A stretch of 38,117 nucleotides of DNA from an uncultured Synechococcus sp. (GTDB taxonomy: Bacteria > Cyanobacteriota > Cyanobacteriia > PCC-6307 > Cyanobiaceae): the NCBI GenBank assembly GCA_913061215.1, contig CAJXSQ010000004.1, positions 1 to 38,117 of the forward strand, read 5' to 3'. The position numbers were made by a program, and so were the translations under genes. This document shows positions 27,509-36,367 of the stretch, piece after piece. The notes below the pieces were generated by a model. That model worked only from the letters and a program-made list of their open reading frames with translations. It did no database searches and was not told where the DNA came from. How positions within the stretch are numbered: position 1 is the first letter of the stretch; each line of letters begins with the position of its first letter.

Positions 27509-29024
27509 CGCGCTGCACCCGGTAGCCCTCCCCCTGCAGCATCCGCAGCAGGCGCACGGTTTTCTTCAGCGCTTTCTGCTCCTGCGGGAAGGCATCGGCG
27601 TAGCGAGCCTGATAGTCGATGTCCACCGCCAGCCAATCCACCGGATGAGGCTTGCCCTCCCGGTCCTGATAGGCCGTGTGATACGGAAAGCGCACCAGAA
27701 TGGGGCGGGCCGCCAGATGCGGCACCAGGGGTGAGTTGGCCGCCACGCTGGCCTCGGCCGGGATCAGGGCCATGGCGTCGTGGGCGCTGCTGGCGTGCTG
27801 CCACTGGCGCCAGGGGCTGCGGTGCACCCAGGGCTGGATGCTGTCGGGGATCAGCCAGGAGAGGCTGCGGTTGGGGTTGCTCCCCAGGGTGAACAGCAGC
27901 GAGAGCAGGATGCAGCCCGCCCACACCCGGCGCAGCCGCCGCGAGGCGAACAGCGGCTGGTGGCGTTGCCACCACAGGGCGCTGCCGGCAAACAGGCCCG
28001 GCACCACCAGATAGGTGTAGCGGATGTTGATCGAGAGGGGGTTGTTGAAGCCCTGGGCCAGCAACAGGCCCAGCAGCGGCAGCCCCATCAGCAGCCAGCT
28101 GTCGAGGGCGATCCAGGGCACGAACAGCAGCGGCAGGCCCTGGCCGGCCAGATACAGCAGCGTGTCGCGCGGTGGGCTCACCAGCTCCCGGAGCAGCACC
28201 AGCGGTTGGCGCAGCACCAGGCCGGCCACCTCGAGGCTGCTGGCCTGCTCACGCCCCTGCAGGTACTGGCCGAAGTTCTCCACCATGAAGCGGCGGGAAT
28301 TGTCGTGGCTGAACAGCGGCATCAGCACGTTGGTCACCAGCACCACCCAGCCACCACCCCAGGCGATCAGCCCCAGGGCCAGCGGCCAGCGCGAGCGTTC
28401 GCGCACCAGCAGCCAGATCCCCACCCCCACCAGCACCACGCCGGTGTCTTCGCGGATCAGGGGCATCAGCAGGGCCGCCGGCAGCGTGAGCCACAGCCGC
28501 CGCTCCAGCAGGCCGAGCAGCAGCACGAACACGCACAGCGGCAGCTGGCTCAGATCCGTGAAGTTGCCCAGCGCCGGGCCGATCACCGCATTGGCGCCGT
28601 AGAAGGCGAGGGTGAGCATCGCCGCCAGATCCGGCTCCAGGCGCCGCCGGGCGATGCGGTGCAGCACCAGGCCCGCCGCGGCGATCAGGGCCACCTGCAG
28701 CAGGGGCAGCGCCCACTTGCCCAGCAGGGCCACCAGCGGAAGCCACAGCACCAGCGTGGGCGTGAAGTGCTGGCCGAGCCGGTGGTACCCGAGGGCGGGC
28801 AGCTCTCCGCCGTGCACCACGTTGGTGGAGAGCTGCGAGGAGAGCGTGCTCTCGAAGGGATGGCCCTGCAGGCCATTCCAGAGGATCTGAAACAGGATGC
28901 CCTGATCCATGGAGGCGGCCAGGCTGTGCATCCGCCACCACTGCAGTGCCCAGCCCACGAGGGTGAACACGCCGGCCGCCAGCCACACCCGCTGCTCCGG
29001 GCTGAAACGTTGCTGTGAGCTCAT
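27411..29024 (-). CDS. DUF2079 family polytopic membrane protein (second copy)
   Basis: AASMDQGILFQILWNGLQGHPFESTLSSQLSTNVVHGGELPALGYHRLGQHFTPTLVLWLPLVALLG. Confidence 0.88.
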   Translation of the reverse strand: MSSQQRFSPEQRVWLAAGVFTLVGWALQWWRMHSLAASMDQGILFQILWNGLQGHPFESTLSSQLSTNVVHGGELPALGYHRLGQHFTPTLVLWLPLVALLGKWALPLLQVALIAAAGLVLHRIARRRLEPDLAAMLTLAFYGANAVIGPALGNFTDLSQLPLCVFVLLLGLLERRLWLTLPAALLMPLIREDTGVVLVGVGIWLLVRERSRWPLALGLIAWGGGWVVLVTNVLMPLFSHDNSRRFMVENFGQYLQGREQASSLEVAGLVLRQPLVLLRELVSPPRDTLLYLAGQGLPLLFVPWIALDSWLLMGLPLLGLLLAQGFNNPLSINIRYTYLVVPGLFAGSALWWQRHQPLFASRRLRRVWAGCILLSLLFTLGSNPNRSLSWLIPDSIQPWVHRSPWRQWQHASSAHDAMALIPAEASVAANSPLVPHLAARPILVRFPYHTAYQDREGKPHPVDWLAVDIDYQARYADAFPQEQKALKKTVRLLRMLQGEGYRVQRVSDGVAILERNGPVRAEVQQQLDRLLDQAKQN

Positions 29025-31078
29025 GGCTGTTTCAGGTTGTGAGAAACGGTATGCACCGCCGCTGGCAGGCTGCGCCGAAGCGCCAGCGCACCGCGCGGGT
29101 CGAAGCAGAGGCTGCGGCTGAGATCGCGCAGGGCCAGCAGCACCGGCCCCACGCCCGCATCACCAGCTGAGGCGTCAGCCACCCGCGCAGCGCTGCAGCT
29201 GTTCCAGTCGGCCAGCAGCACCACGCTGCGGTAGGCACTGGGCCAGCGCCCGGGACCCTCCAGCTGCTCCAGCCCGGCGAACCAGCGATCAGCCGCAGCG
29301 GGCCTGTTCTGCAGCACCGCCAGCAGCGCCAGGCTCCAGAGGGCATCGCGATCGCTGGGGTTCTGCTGCAGCCGGGTTTCGGCCCAGCCCGCCACCTCGC
29401 GCTGGTAGCTGAAGCGTGGATCGAGCAGGTGCCACGGGCCGATGGCGGCGAACACCGCCTTCAGGCCGCGGGGGCCCTGCTCCAGGCCCCGGGCCAGGGT
29501 GATGAAGCGCTGGCTGAAACTCCCGGGTTGTGCGGCAGCGGGCTTCCGCCGCCACAGCTCCAGCTGGCGCCGGCGGCTCCAGGGCCAGGTCTGCACCCGT
29601 TCATAACGGCCATCGCGGCGCACGGCCCGGCTCAGGGCGCGGGCGGAGGGGCGGGTGGTGCCCTGGTCGCCGCTGGCGATCAGCCACCACTGGCCTTGCT
29701 CCAGCGCCAGCTCCTGCTCGCCGGGGTTGCGGCCCAGCCGCCGCACCAGGATCTGGCTGCCCCCCTGGCGGCCCAGCAGCGTGAGGGTGTGCTCGTTGAG
29801 ATCGGCGCTGCTGCCGCTGATCAGCAACGTGGTGGGGGTGTCGCCCACCCGTTCGCGCAGGGATCGCAAGGCCGCCACCACGCTGCTGGGCGGATCGTGA
29901 TGGAGCTGGCTGAGGCTGGCGCGGGCCTCGATCGCGCCGGCGCTGAGCAGGCCGAGCGCCAGGGCACCGCCGGCCCAGCGCTCGCGCCGCCGGCTGGCGA
30001 TCCACTGCCCCAGTGCCCACCAGCCCCGGGCCAGCAGCAGGGCGAGCAGCGGCAGCACCGGCGCGATGTAGCGCTCGTCCTTGTTGGGGCTGAGGCTGGT
30101 GCACAGCCAGCCGCTGATCGCCACCCCCAGCAGCCAGGCCCAGCCGGCCGGCCAGTGCTGGCGCCAGCGCCCTCGGTGCTGCCACCCCAGCAGCCCCAGG
30201 CCGGCCAGGCCCGCTGCGAGCGTGGCCGCACCCAGCTGCCCGCTCCACAGGCGCGGATACCAGATCAGGCTGCGGGGATCGAGGCTGCCCGGGTCGCCCT
30301 CATCGGCGCCGGAGCTGATCACGGCCCGCTCGGTGCCGCTGATGGTGGTGATCCAGTTGTGATGCAGCCAGGGCAGCAGCAGCGCCAGCACCAGCGCCAG
30401 GGCCGCCCAGGCCTGCCAGCGCCGCCGCGGCTGAGCCTGGGCCTGCCCGAAGCTCCACAGGGCCGGCAGGGCCAGCACCAGCAGGGCGCTCTGTTTGATC
30501 AGCAGGGCCGCGGCGATCGCGCCGGCGGCCGCCAGCGCCTGTCCCCAGCGGCCGCCGCGCTCGGGCCGTTGCCAACGCCAGAGCAGCCACAGGGCCAGGC
30601 TGCAGCTGGCGGTGAGCGGCATGTCCAGGGTGAAGTCCACCCGCAGATCGGAGAGGGCTGGCGCCAGGGCCACCAGGGCGGCCGCCAGGAGCCCGAAGCC
30701 CGGGCTGAGCAGCTGCCGGCCCCAGAGGCCGATCACCACCAGCAGCACCCCGTGCCAGAGGCTCAGCACCCAGCTGGCGGCATCGGGCTGTTCGCCGGCA
30801 AGGGCCATCACCGTGCCGCTCACCAGGGAGGAGAGGGGCGGGATCTTGGGGGAGAGATCCAGCAGGCCCTGCCAGCCGGGCCAGGCTCCCCCCGGCAGCA
30901 GCCCCAGGGCGCGGCCGTGGTCCACGGCGCTGTTGAGATAGTCGGCCTGATCCCAGGCGGGCAGGCGCTGATCCGCCAGCAGCCAGGCCCGATCCGCAGC
31001 GGTGGCCAGCAGCCAGATCAACAGCAGCGCCAGCCACCACAGCCAGGGTGAACGCTTCAACACAGGCAGCCGGTGCAC
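29021..31078 (-). CDS. Glycosyltransferase family 39 / ArnT-like integral membrane protein
   Basis: AWDQADYLNSAVDHGRALGLLP...PLSSLVSGTVMALAGEQPDAA...VDFTLDMPLTASCSLALWLLWRW...; 4-nt overlap with the downstream DUF2079 gene. Confidence 0.82.
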   Translation of the reverse strand: MHRLPVLKRSPWLWWLALLLIWLLATAADRAWLLADQRLPAWDQADYLNSAVDHGRALGLLPGGAWPGWQGLLDLSPKIPPLSSLVSGTVMALAGEQPDAASWVLSLWHGVLLVVIGLWGRQLLSPGFGLLAAALVALAPALSDLRVDFTLDMPLTASCSLALWLLWRWQRPERGGRWGQALAAAGAIAAALLIKQSALLVLALPALWSFGQAQAQPRRRWQAWAALALVLALLLPWLHHNWITTISGTERAVISSGADEGDPGSLDPRSLIWYPRLWSGQLGAATLAAGLAGLGLLGWQHRGRWRQHWPAGWAWLLGVAISGWLCTSLSPNKDERYIAPVLPLLALLLARGWWALGQWIASRRRERWAGGALALGLLSAGAIEARASLSQLHHDPPSSVVAALRSLRERVGDTPTTLLISGSSADLNEHTLTLLGRQGGSQILVRRLGRNPGEQELALEQGQWWLIASGDQGTTRPSARALSRAVRRDGRYERVQTWPWSRRRQLELWRRKPAAAQPGSFSQRFITLARGLEQGPRGLKAVFAAIGPWHLLDPRFSYQREVAGWAETRLQQNPSDRDALWSLALLAVLQNRPAAADRWFAGLEQLEGPGRWPSAYRSVVLLADWNSCSAARVADASAGDAGVGPVLLALRDLSRSLCFDPRGALALRRSLPAAVHTVSHNLKQP

Positions 31079-31124
31079 GAGGGCGAGACGGGAAGTCTGA
31101 GCGAGAGGCCAAGTGCAGCGGATC

Positions 31125-31160
31125 TGTAGCGACTGCTACATGCCATTGCGTTTTGTGGCA
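31125..31160. promoter_or_regulatory. Two adjacent inverted repeats upstream of the porin
   Basis: TGTAGC-gact-GCTACA (31125-31140) and TGCCA-ttgcgttttg-TGGCA (31141-31160). Confidence 0.35.
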
Positions 31161-31244
31161 CAGATCGACTGCTCTGGATGTGGCAGGTCTCGCAGGATGG
31201 CCATACGGCGCTCTGCGCCCGATTCCTCTTTTGGTGTGAGGACC

Positions 31245-32837
31245 ATGAAACTGTTCCAGAAGCTTCTTCTGGCGCCTGCTGCCCTGGGCCTGATGGCTCC
31301 TGTGGCTGCATCCGCCTCTGAACTCAACATCGCTGGCGTCAGCCAGTACGGCTCTGAGGAGCAGGTGACTTCGATCACCCAGTTCTCCGATGTGCAGCCC
31401 ACCGACTGGGCCTACCAGGCACTGAGCAACCTGATCGAGCGCTACGGCTGCGTTGCCGGCTACCCGAACGGCACCTACCGCGGTCAGCGTGCGATGACCC
31501 GCTTTGAAGCGGCCGCCCTGCTGAACGCCTGCCTCGATCGGATCACCGAAGTGACCGACGAGCTGAAGCGCCTGATGAAGGAGTTCGAAAAGGAACTCGC
31601 CATCCTGAAGGGCCGCGTGGATGGCCTGGAGGCCAAAGTGGGTGAGCTGGAAGCCACCCAGTTCTCCACCACCACCAAGCTGAAGGGTGAAGCCACCTTC
31701 GACATGGGTGCCTACACCTATGGCGGTTCTGCCAAGAAGGGCAACAACGGCCCCGGTGTGGGTGACAACGGCCTCTATTCGGCCTTCGTCTTCAACTACG
31801 ACGTCCGTCTGAACCTGAACACCAGCTTCACCGGCAAGGATCTGCTCTACACCCGTCTGCGCGCGGGTAACTACGCCGATTCCGCCTTTGATGGTGGTCA
31901 GTACCGCGGCACCAAGCTCGATAAGTCGTTCGAGTCGAAGGCTGGCCCGAACGTTGTCGATATCGACCGTCTGTACTACACCTTCCCGGTGGGCGACAGC
32001 CTGAAGTTCACCCTGGGTGCCCGCGCTCGTAACACCGAGCTGCTGGCGATCCGTCCTTCGGCTTATAAGTCGAACCTGCTCGACTTCTTCACCGGCACCT
32101 ACGGCGCTTCCGGCGTTTACAACAAGGAAACCGGCGCAGCCATCGGTGCTGTGTGGAAGCAGAAGGTGAAGAAGGGCAATCCCTACATGGCCGCTTCGGT
32201 GAGCTATGTGGCCAAGAATGCTCAGGATGGCAACCCGAACACCGGCGGCATCATGACCGACGGTGGCGGCGGCTCCTTCACCGCTCAGATCGGTGGTGCC
32301 GGCAAGCAGTGGGGCCTCACCGGCGCCTACCGCTACGGCCAGTGCGGTACCGACATCCGCTCCGGTACGCAGTACACCTACGCCCTCTCCAAGCTGAAGT
32401 GTGCTGACCTGAACGGCGGCGCTGCCACCAACAGCTTTGCCATCAACGGCTACTGGCAGCCCCAGGACGGCGGCTGGGTGCCCTCCATCAGCGCCAGCTG
32501 GGGCATCACCGGTTTCACCGATGGCTATGAGGACCTGAGCAACACCCAGAACGCTCAGTCCTGGATGGTGGGCCTCCAGTGGGAGGACGTGTTCATCAAG
32601 GGCAACTCCGCCGGTATGGCCGTGGGTCAACAGCCCTTCACCACCTCCACCTTCAACGGCGACACTCCCTACGACGGCAACTACGCCTGGGAGTGGTGGT
32701 ACAACTTCCAGGTCACCGACAACATCAGCGTGACCCCGGCTCTGTTCTATCTGAGCCGTCCCGCTGGTCAGAACACCCCTCAGGGTGAGACCTTCAACGC
32801 CTTCGGTGGCGTGGTTCAGGTGGGCTTCAAGTTCTGA
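31245..32837 (+). CDS. SLH-domain iron-uptake-type porin (SomA/SomB family)
   Basis: Signal peptide MKLFQKLLLAPAALGLMAPVAASA; SLH domain ITQFSDVQPTDWAYQALSNLIERYGCVAGYPNGTYRGQRAMTRFEAAALLNACLDRI; C-terminal F (VGFKF). Confidence 0.95.
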   Translation: MKLFQKLLLAPAALGLMAPVAASASELNIAGVSQYGSEEQVTSITQFSDVQPTDWAYQALSNLIERYGCVAGYPNGTYRGQRAMTRFEAAALLNACLDRITEVTDELKRLMKEFEKELAILKGRVDGLEAKVGELEATQFSTTTKLKGEATFDMGAYTYGGSAKKGNNGPGVGDNGLYSAFVFNYDVRLNLNTSFTGKDLLYTRLRAGNYADSAFDGGQYRGTKLDKSFESKAGPNVVDIDRLYYTFPVGDSLKFTLGARARNTELLAIRPSAYKSNLLDFFTGTYGASGVYNKETGAAIGAVWKQKVKKGNPYMAASVSYVAKNAQDGNPNTGGIMTDGGGGSFTAQIGGAGKQWGLTGAYRYGQCGTDIRSGTQYTYALSKLKCADLNGGAATNSFAINGYWQPQDGGWVPSISASWGITGFTDGYEDLSNTQNAQSWMVGLQWEDVFIKGNSAGMAVGQQPFTTSTFNGDTPYDGNYAWEWWYNFQVTDNISVTPALFYLSRPAGQNTPQGETFNAFGGVVQVGFKF

Positions 32838-32862
32838 TCCTCACGCTCCCTCACACATCCCT

Positions 32863-32891
32863 CAGCCCCTCGCGTCAGCGGGGGGCTTTTT
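32863..32891 (+). terminator. Porin intrinsic terminator
   Basis: AGCCCC-tcgcgtcagcg-GGGGGCT then TTTT. Confidence 0.85.
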
Positions 32892-32950
32892 CATGAGCTG
32901 CGGCCAGGCCCGGTGCCGTCGGCGGTGAAGATGGAGGCTGATCCCCGCCG

Positions 32951-33628
32951 TTGCTCTTGCCCTCGCCCCGGTCGTCCCGTGATCCGTATCAGGTGCTGGG
33001 GGTGGCGGCCTCCGCCAGCGCCGCGGAGTTGAAGGCGGCCTACCGGGCTCTGGTGAAGCAGCATCATCCCGATGCCGGGGGAGACGAGCATCGGATCCTC
33101 GAGCTCAACGCCGCCTGGGAGGTGCTGGGCGACGCAGAGCGGCGGGCTGAGCACGATCGCCTGCACCGCCGATCCAGCCAGGCGCAAACCCGCGCCGCCC
33201 GCACGGCCACCGCTCAGGCGGCCCGCGGCGATGCCGAGCTCCTGGCCTGGCTGCAACAGGTGTATGCCCCGATCGATCGGTTGCTGGCCCAGGTGATCAA
33301 TCCCTTCCCGGCGCAGCTGCGAGCCCTCTCCGCTGATCCCTACGACGACCAGCTGATGGAGGCCTTCTGCGGTTTCCTGGAGCAGAGCCAGGCCAAGCTG
33401 GAGAAGGTGGAAACCCTGTATCGCTCCCTGGCGGCTCCCGCTTCAGCCCAGGGCTTCAGCCTCAGCCTCTATCACTGCCTCTCCCAGGTGCAGGACGCCC
33501 TCACGGAGCTGGAGCGCTACACGATGGGCTATGTGGATGGCTATCTGCGCGATGGCCGCGAGATGCTGCGGGAGGCCAAGCAGCGCCGCTCCCGCCTGCA
33601 CGACGAGCGGCGGCGCCTGGAGATTTAG
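32951..33628 (+). CDS. J-domain (DnaJ-like) protein
   Basis: RDPYQVLGVAASASAAELKAAYRALVKQHHPDAGGDEHRILELNAAWEVLGDAERRAEHDRL (HPD motif). Confidence 0.93.
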   Translation: MLLPSPRSSRDPYQVLGVAASASAAELKAAYRALVKQHHPDAGGDEHRILELNAAWEVLGDAERRAEHDRLHRRSSQAQTRAARTATAQAARGDAELLAWLQQVYAPIDRLLAQVINPFPAQLRALSADPYDDQLMEAFCGFLEQSQAKLEKVETLYRSLAAPASAQGFSLSLYHCLSQVQDALTELERYTMGYVDGYLRDGREMLREAKQRRSRLHDERRRLEI

Positions 33629-33876
33629 AAGGCCTCGAGCTGGTCGGCCCGCAGCCACACATCCGGTACGGGCCGGCGGAAGCGCAGCTGGGCGTAGTCG
33701 CCCTTGAGCAGCAGCACCTCGGCCGGTCCTTCAAAGATGTAGTTGGGAGCTGCGGCATCGCTGGCCTGGGCTTCCAGGCTGGCGCCATAGGCCGCGCGGT
33801 TCACCTTCACCAGGCTGCCCTTCTTGATGGTGCTCTTGGCTGCGGCCTGAGGTGCCGCTGCGGGCGTTTCAGCCAT
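33625..33876 (-). CDS. ndhO: NAD(P)H-quinone oxidoreductase subunit O
   Basis: IKKGSLVKVNRAAYGASLEAQASDAAAPNYIFEGPAEVLLLKGDYAQLRFRRPVPDVWLRADQLEAF. Confidence 0.94.
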   Translation of the reverse strand: MAETPAAAPQAAAKSTIKKGSLVKVNRAAYGASLEAQASDAAAPNYIFEGPAEVLLLKGDYAQLRFRRPVPDVWLRADQLEAF

Positions 33877-33915
33877 GGCGCTTGTGCGTGCTGCCAGGCA
33901 GGCTAGAGCCCTCCT

Positions 33916-35160
33916 GTGAGTCCTTGTTCTGTGCCCTTAAGCCTGGCGCTGTTGCTGGTGCTGTTCGGCGGCCTGCTGCTGCTGGCCCTCTTCCTGGACG
34001 ACATCGCCTCCCAGATCCGCATGCCCGGCATCCTGCTGGTGCTGGTGCTCGGCCTGCTCATCGACAACGACGTGCAGCCGGGCCCCGCTCAGCAGCCCTC
34101 ACTGATGAGCCTCAGTCACGCCGATCAGCTGGCCCAGTTCGCCCTGGTGCTGGTGCTGTTCTTCGGGGGGCTGGCCGCCAACTGGCAGCAGATCCGTCAG
34201 GTGCTGGTGCCCTCGCTGCGCCTGGCCACGCTCGGATCGCTGCTCACCGCCGGCGCCCTTTCGCTGGTGGTGCTTCTGGCCCAGAGCCTGCCGCTGCGCG
34301 AGTACGCCCTGGGTGTGGCCGGTGCGCTGTTCATCGGTGCCATGTTCTGCAGCACCGATGCTTCGGCCGTTCTCACCCTGCTCAGGCCCCTGCGCCAGCG
34401 CTTGCCCCTGCGCCTGCTGGACCTGCTCGAGTGCGAATCCGGCTTCAACGACCCCATCGCCGTGGTGCTCGCCGGCCTCGCCTTGGCCCTGCCGCACAGC
34501 CAGGACACCGAGCTGGCGCCGCTGCTGGTGGAGGTGGTGCGCCAGTTTCTGCTCGGGGCCTTCCTGGGCTTTCTCGGGGGTAAGGCAGCGGGGCTGATGC
34601 TGGGAAAGCGGCGCCATCCGCTCAATCTCAGCCAGGTGACGGTGATGGCCCTGGCTGCCCTGATGCTGGTGGCCGGCGGCTCGGCCCTGGTGGGGGCCAG
34701 CCCGCTGCTGGCCGCCTATGTGATGGGGCTGGTGCTGGGCAACAGCGAGGAGGTGGACCAGGAGCAGCTGGAGGCCAGCCAGGCCGGCTTCGCCAAGCTG
34801 GCCGAGCTGATGCTGTTCCTGTGCCTGGGGCTGGTGGTGCAGCCCACCGATGTGGTGGCGTTGATGCCCACTGCCCTGCTGCTGCTGCTGGTGCTGCTGC
34901 TGGTGCGTTGGCTGGTGGTGGCCCTGCTGCTGCTGCGCTCCGGTTTCAGCCGTGCCGATTGCCATTTCACGGCCCTGGCAGGGCTGCGCGGAGCCGTGCC
35001 GGTGGCCATTGCCCTGCAGGCGGCCGCTTCCGATGTGCCCTGGGGTGAGGCGATGCCAGCCTTTGCCTTGGCGGTGGTGCTGCTGGGCCTGGTGCTGCAG
35101 GGATCGCTGCTGCAGCCTGTGGCGCGGCGGCTGGGCCTGGTGGCTGCGTCCCATCCCTAG
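33916..35160 (+). CDS. Cation:proton antiporter (CPA family), start possibly 33934
   Basis: Polytopic; IRMPGILLVLVLGLLID; FCSTDASAVLTLLRP...LDLLECESGFNDPIAVVLAGL; LAGLRGAVPVAIAL. Confidence 0.92.
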   Translation: MSPCSVPLSLALLLVLFGGLLLLALFLDDIASQIRMPGILLVLVLGLLIDNDVQPGPAQQPSLMSLSHADQLAQFALVLVLFFGGLAANWQQIRQVLVPSLRLATLGSLLTAGALSLVVLLAQSLPLREYALGVAGALFIGAMFCSTDASAVLTLLRPLRQRLPLRLLDLLECESGFNDPIAVVLAGLALALPHSQDTELAPLLVEVVRQFLLGAFLGFLGGKAAGLMLGKRRHPLNLSQVTVMALAALMLVAGGSALVGASPLLAAYVMGLVLGNSEEVDQEQLEASQAGFAKLAELMLFLCLGLVVQPTDVVALMPTALLLLLVLLLVRWLVVALLLLRSGFSRADCHFTALAGLRGAVPVAIALQAAASDVPWGEAMPAFALAVVLLGLVLQGSLLQPVARRLGLVAASHP

Positions 35161-35187
35161 CGTTGGCCTTGAGTTTGAGCTGAGCGC

Positions 35188-36117
35188 GTGCGGATTCTCT
35201 TGGTGGGTTGCAGCGGTTTCGTGGGCCGCGCCCTGGTGCCGCTGCTGCTGGAGGCCGGTCACACGCTCACGCTGGTGAGCCGCAGCAGCCGGCCCCTGCC
35301 GGCCCTGGAGCACCCGCAGCTGCAGCGCCTGCAGGCCGATCCCTCGCGTGCCGCCAGCTGGCAGCAGCCCCCCCTGCAGCAGGCGTTGGCTGAAGCGGAA
35401 GCCGTGGTGAACCTGGCCGGCGAACCGATCGCGGAGAAGCGCTGGACCCCGCAGCACCTGCAGCTGCTCAGCAGCAGCCGGATCGACACCACCCGCGCCC
35501 TGGTGGCCGCCATGGCTGCCCTGCCGGAGGAGCAGCGGCCGGGGGTGCTGATCAATGGATCGGCCATCGGCTACTACGGCACCAGCACCACGCAGCGCTT
35601 CGTGGAGAGCAGCCCCGCCGGAGGTGATGTTCTCGGCGGGCTCTGCGCCGCCTGGGAGGCGGAAGCCCGCGCAGCGGAGGCCTTCTGCCGGGTGGTGATC
35701 CTGCGGATCGGCATCGTGCTCGGCGGCGATGGCGGTGCCCTCGGCAAGATGCTGCCGGTGTTCCGGCTGGGCTTCGGCGGGCCGATCGGGACGGGTCAGC
35801 AGTGGATGAGCTGGATCTCCCGCCGCGATCTCTGCCAGTTGATCGCCACCGCGATCACCGATCAGGCTTACAGCGGCGCGTATAACGCCGTGGCGCCCGA
35901 GCCCTGCCGCATGGCGGCCTTCGCTGCGGCGCTCGGCCGTTGCCTGGGCCGACCCAGCCTGCTGCCCGTGCCGGGGCCGATGCTGCAGCTGTTGCTGGGG
36001 GATGGCGCCAAGGTGGTGCTGGAAGGCCAGCAGGTGCTGCCGCAGCGCCTGCTGGAGCAGGGTTTCCCGTTCCGCGACGCTGAGCTCAGCGCTGCACTCG
36101 CCGCTGCCACCAGTTGA
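35188..36117 (+). CDS. TIGR01777-family NAD(P)-binding epimerase (SDR39U1-like)
   Basis: MRILLVGCSGFVGRALVPLLLEAGHTLTLVSR...VVNLAGEPIAEKRWTPQHLQLLSSSRIDTTRALV...GSAIGYYG. Confidence 0.93.
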   Translation: MRILLVGCSGFVGRALVPLLLEAGHTLTLVSRSSRPLPALEHPQLQRLQADPSRAASWQQPPLQQALAEAEAVVNLAGEPIAEKRWTPQHLQLLSSSRIDTTRALVAAMAALPEEQRPGVLINGSAIGYYGTSTTQRFVESSPAGGDVLGGLCAAWEAEARAAEAFCRVVILRIGIVLGGDGGALGKMLPVFRLGFGGPIGTGQQWMSWISRRDLCQLIATAITDQAYSGAYNAVAPEPCRMAAFAAALGRCLGRPSLLPVPGPMLQLLLGDGAKVVLEGQQVLPQRLLEQGFPFRDAELSAALAAATS

Positions 36118-36367
36118 GGGCCCAGCCCAGCACGCCACTGAGGATCGCAGCGCCCATCAGCAGGCCGATCGCCGGGGTGAACAGCGGCTCCCACAGCCGC
36201 TGAAACCAATCCAGGGGTGTGTCGATGCCGCGGCTGTGGCACAGCACCGCCACGCCGAACCAGATCGCCCCGGCGATCACCACGAACACATCCACCACCA
36301 GCAGGGTGTCGATCCAGCCTTTGAGGCGCTGGCCGAGCGGTTGGGCGCTGCTGCTGGGTTCAGCCAT
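36086..36367 (-). CDS. Small two-TM conserved hypothetical membrane protein
   Basis: RLKGWIDTLLVVDVFVVIAGAIWFGVAVLCHSRGIDTPLDWFQRLWEPLFTPAIGLLMGAAILSGVLGWALNWW. Confidence 0.75.
   Translation of the reverse strand: MAEPSSSAQPLGQRLKGWIDTLLVVDVFVVIAGAIWFGVAVLCHSRGIDTPLDWFQRLWEPLFTPAIGLLMGAAILSGVLGWALNWWQRRVQR

Noticed and set aside
29429-31051. 540-aa plus-strand ORF antisense to the GT39 gene
   Set aside because: Low-complexity Q/G/A/P composition; no plausible domain.
30300-32630. 776-aa minus-strand ORF spanning the porin and overlapping the GT39 gene
   Set aside because: Antisense and frame-shifted shadow of two well-supported genes; low-complexity sequence with no domain signature.
32838-32891. 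Yfr1-like sRNA downstream of the porin (CTCCCTCACACATCC resembles ACUCCUCACAC)
   Set aside because: Not an exact match to the Yfr1 core, no 5' stem-loop recognised, and the hairpin is sufficiently explained as the porin terminator.
34099-36138. 679-aa minus-strand ORF opposite the antiporter and epimerase
   Set aside because: Q/H-rich artefact of GC-rich codon bias; the opposite strand has clear families.
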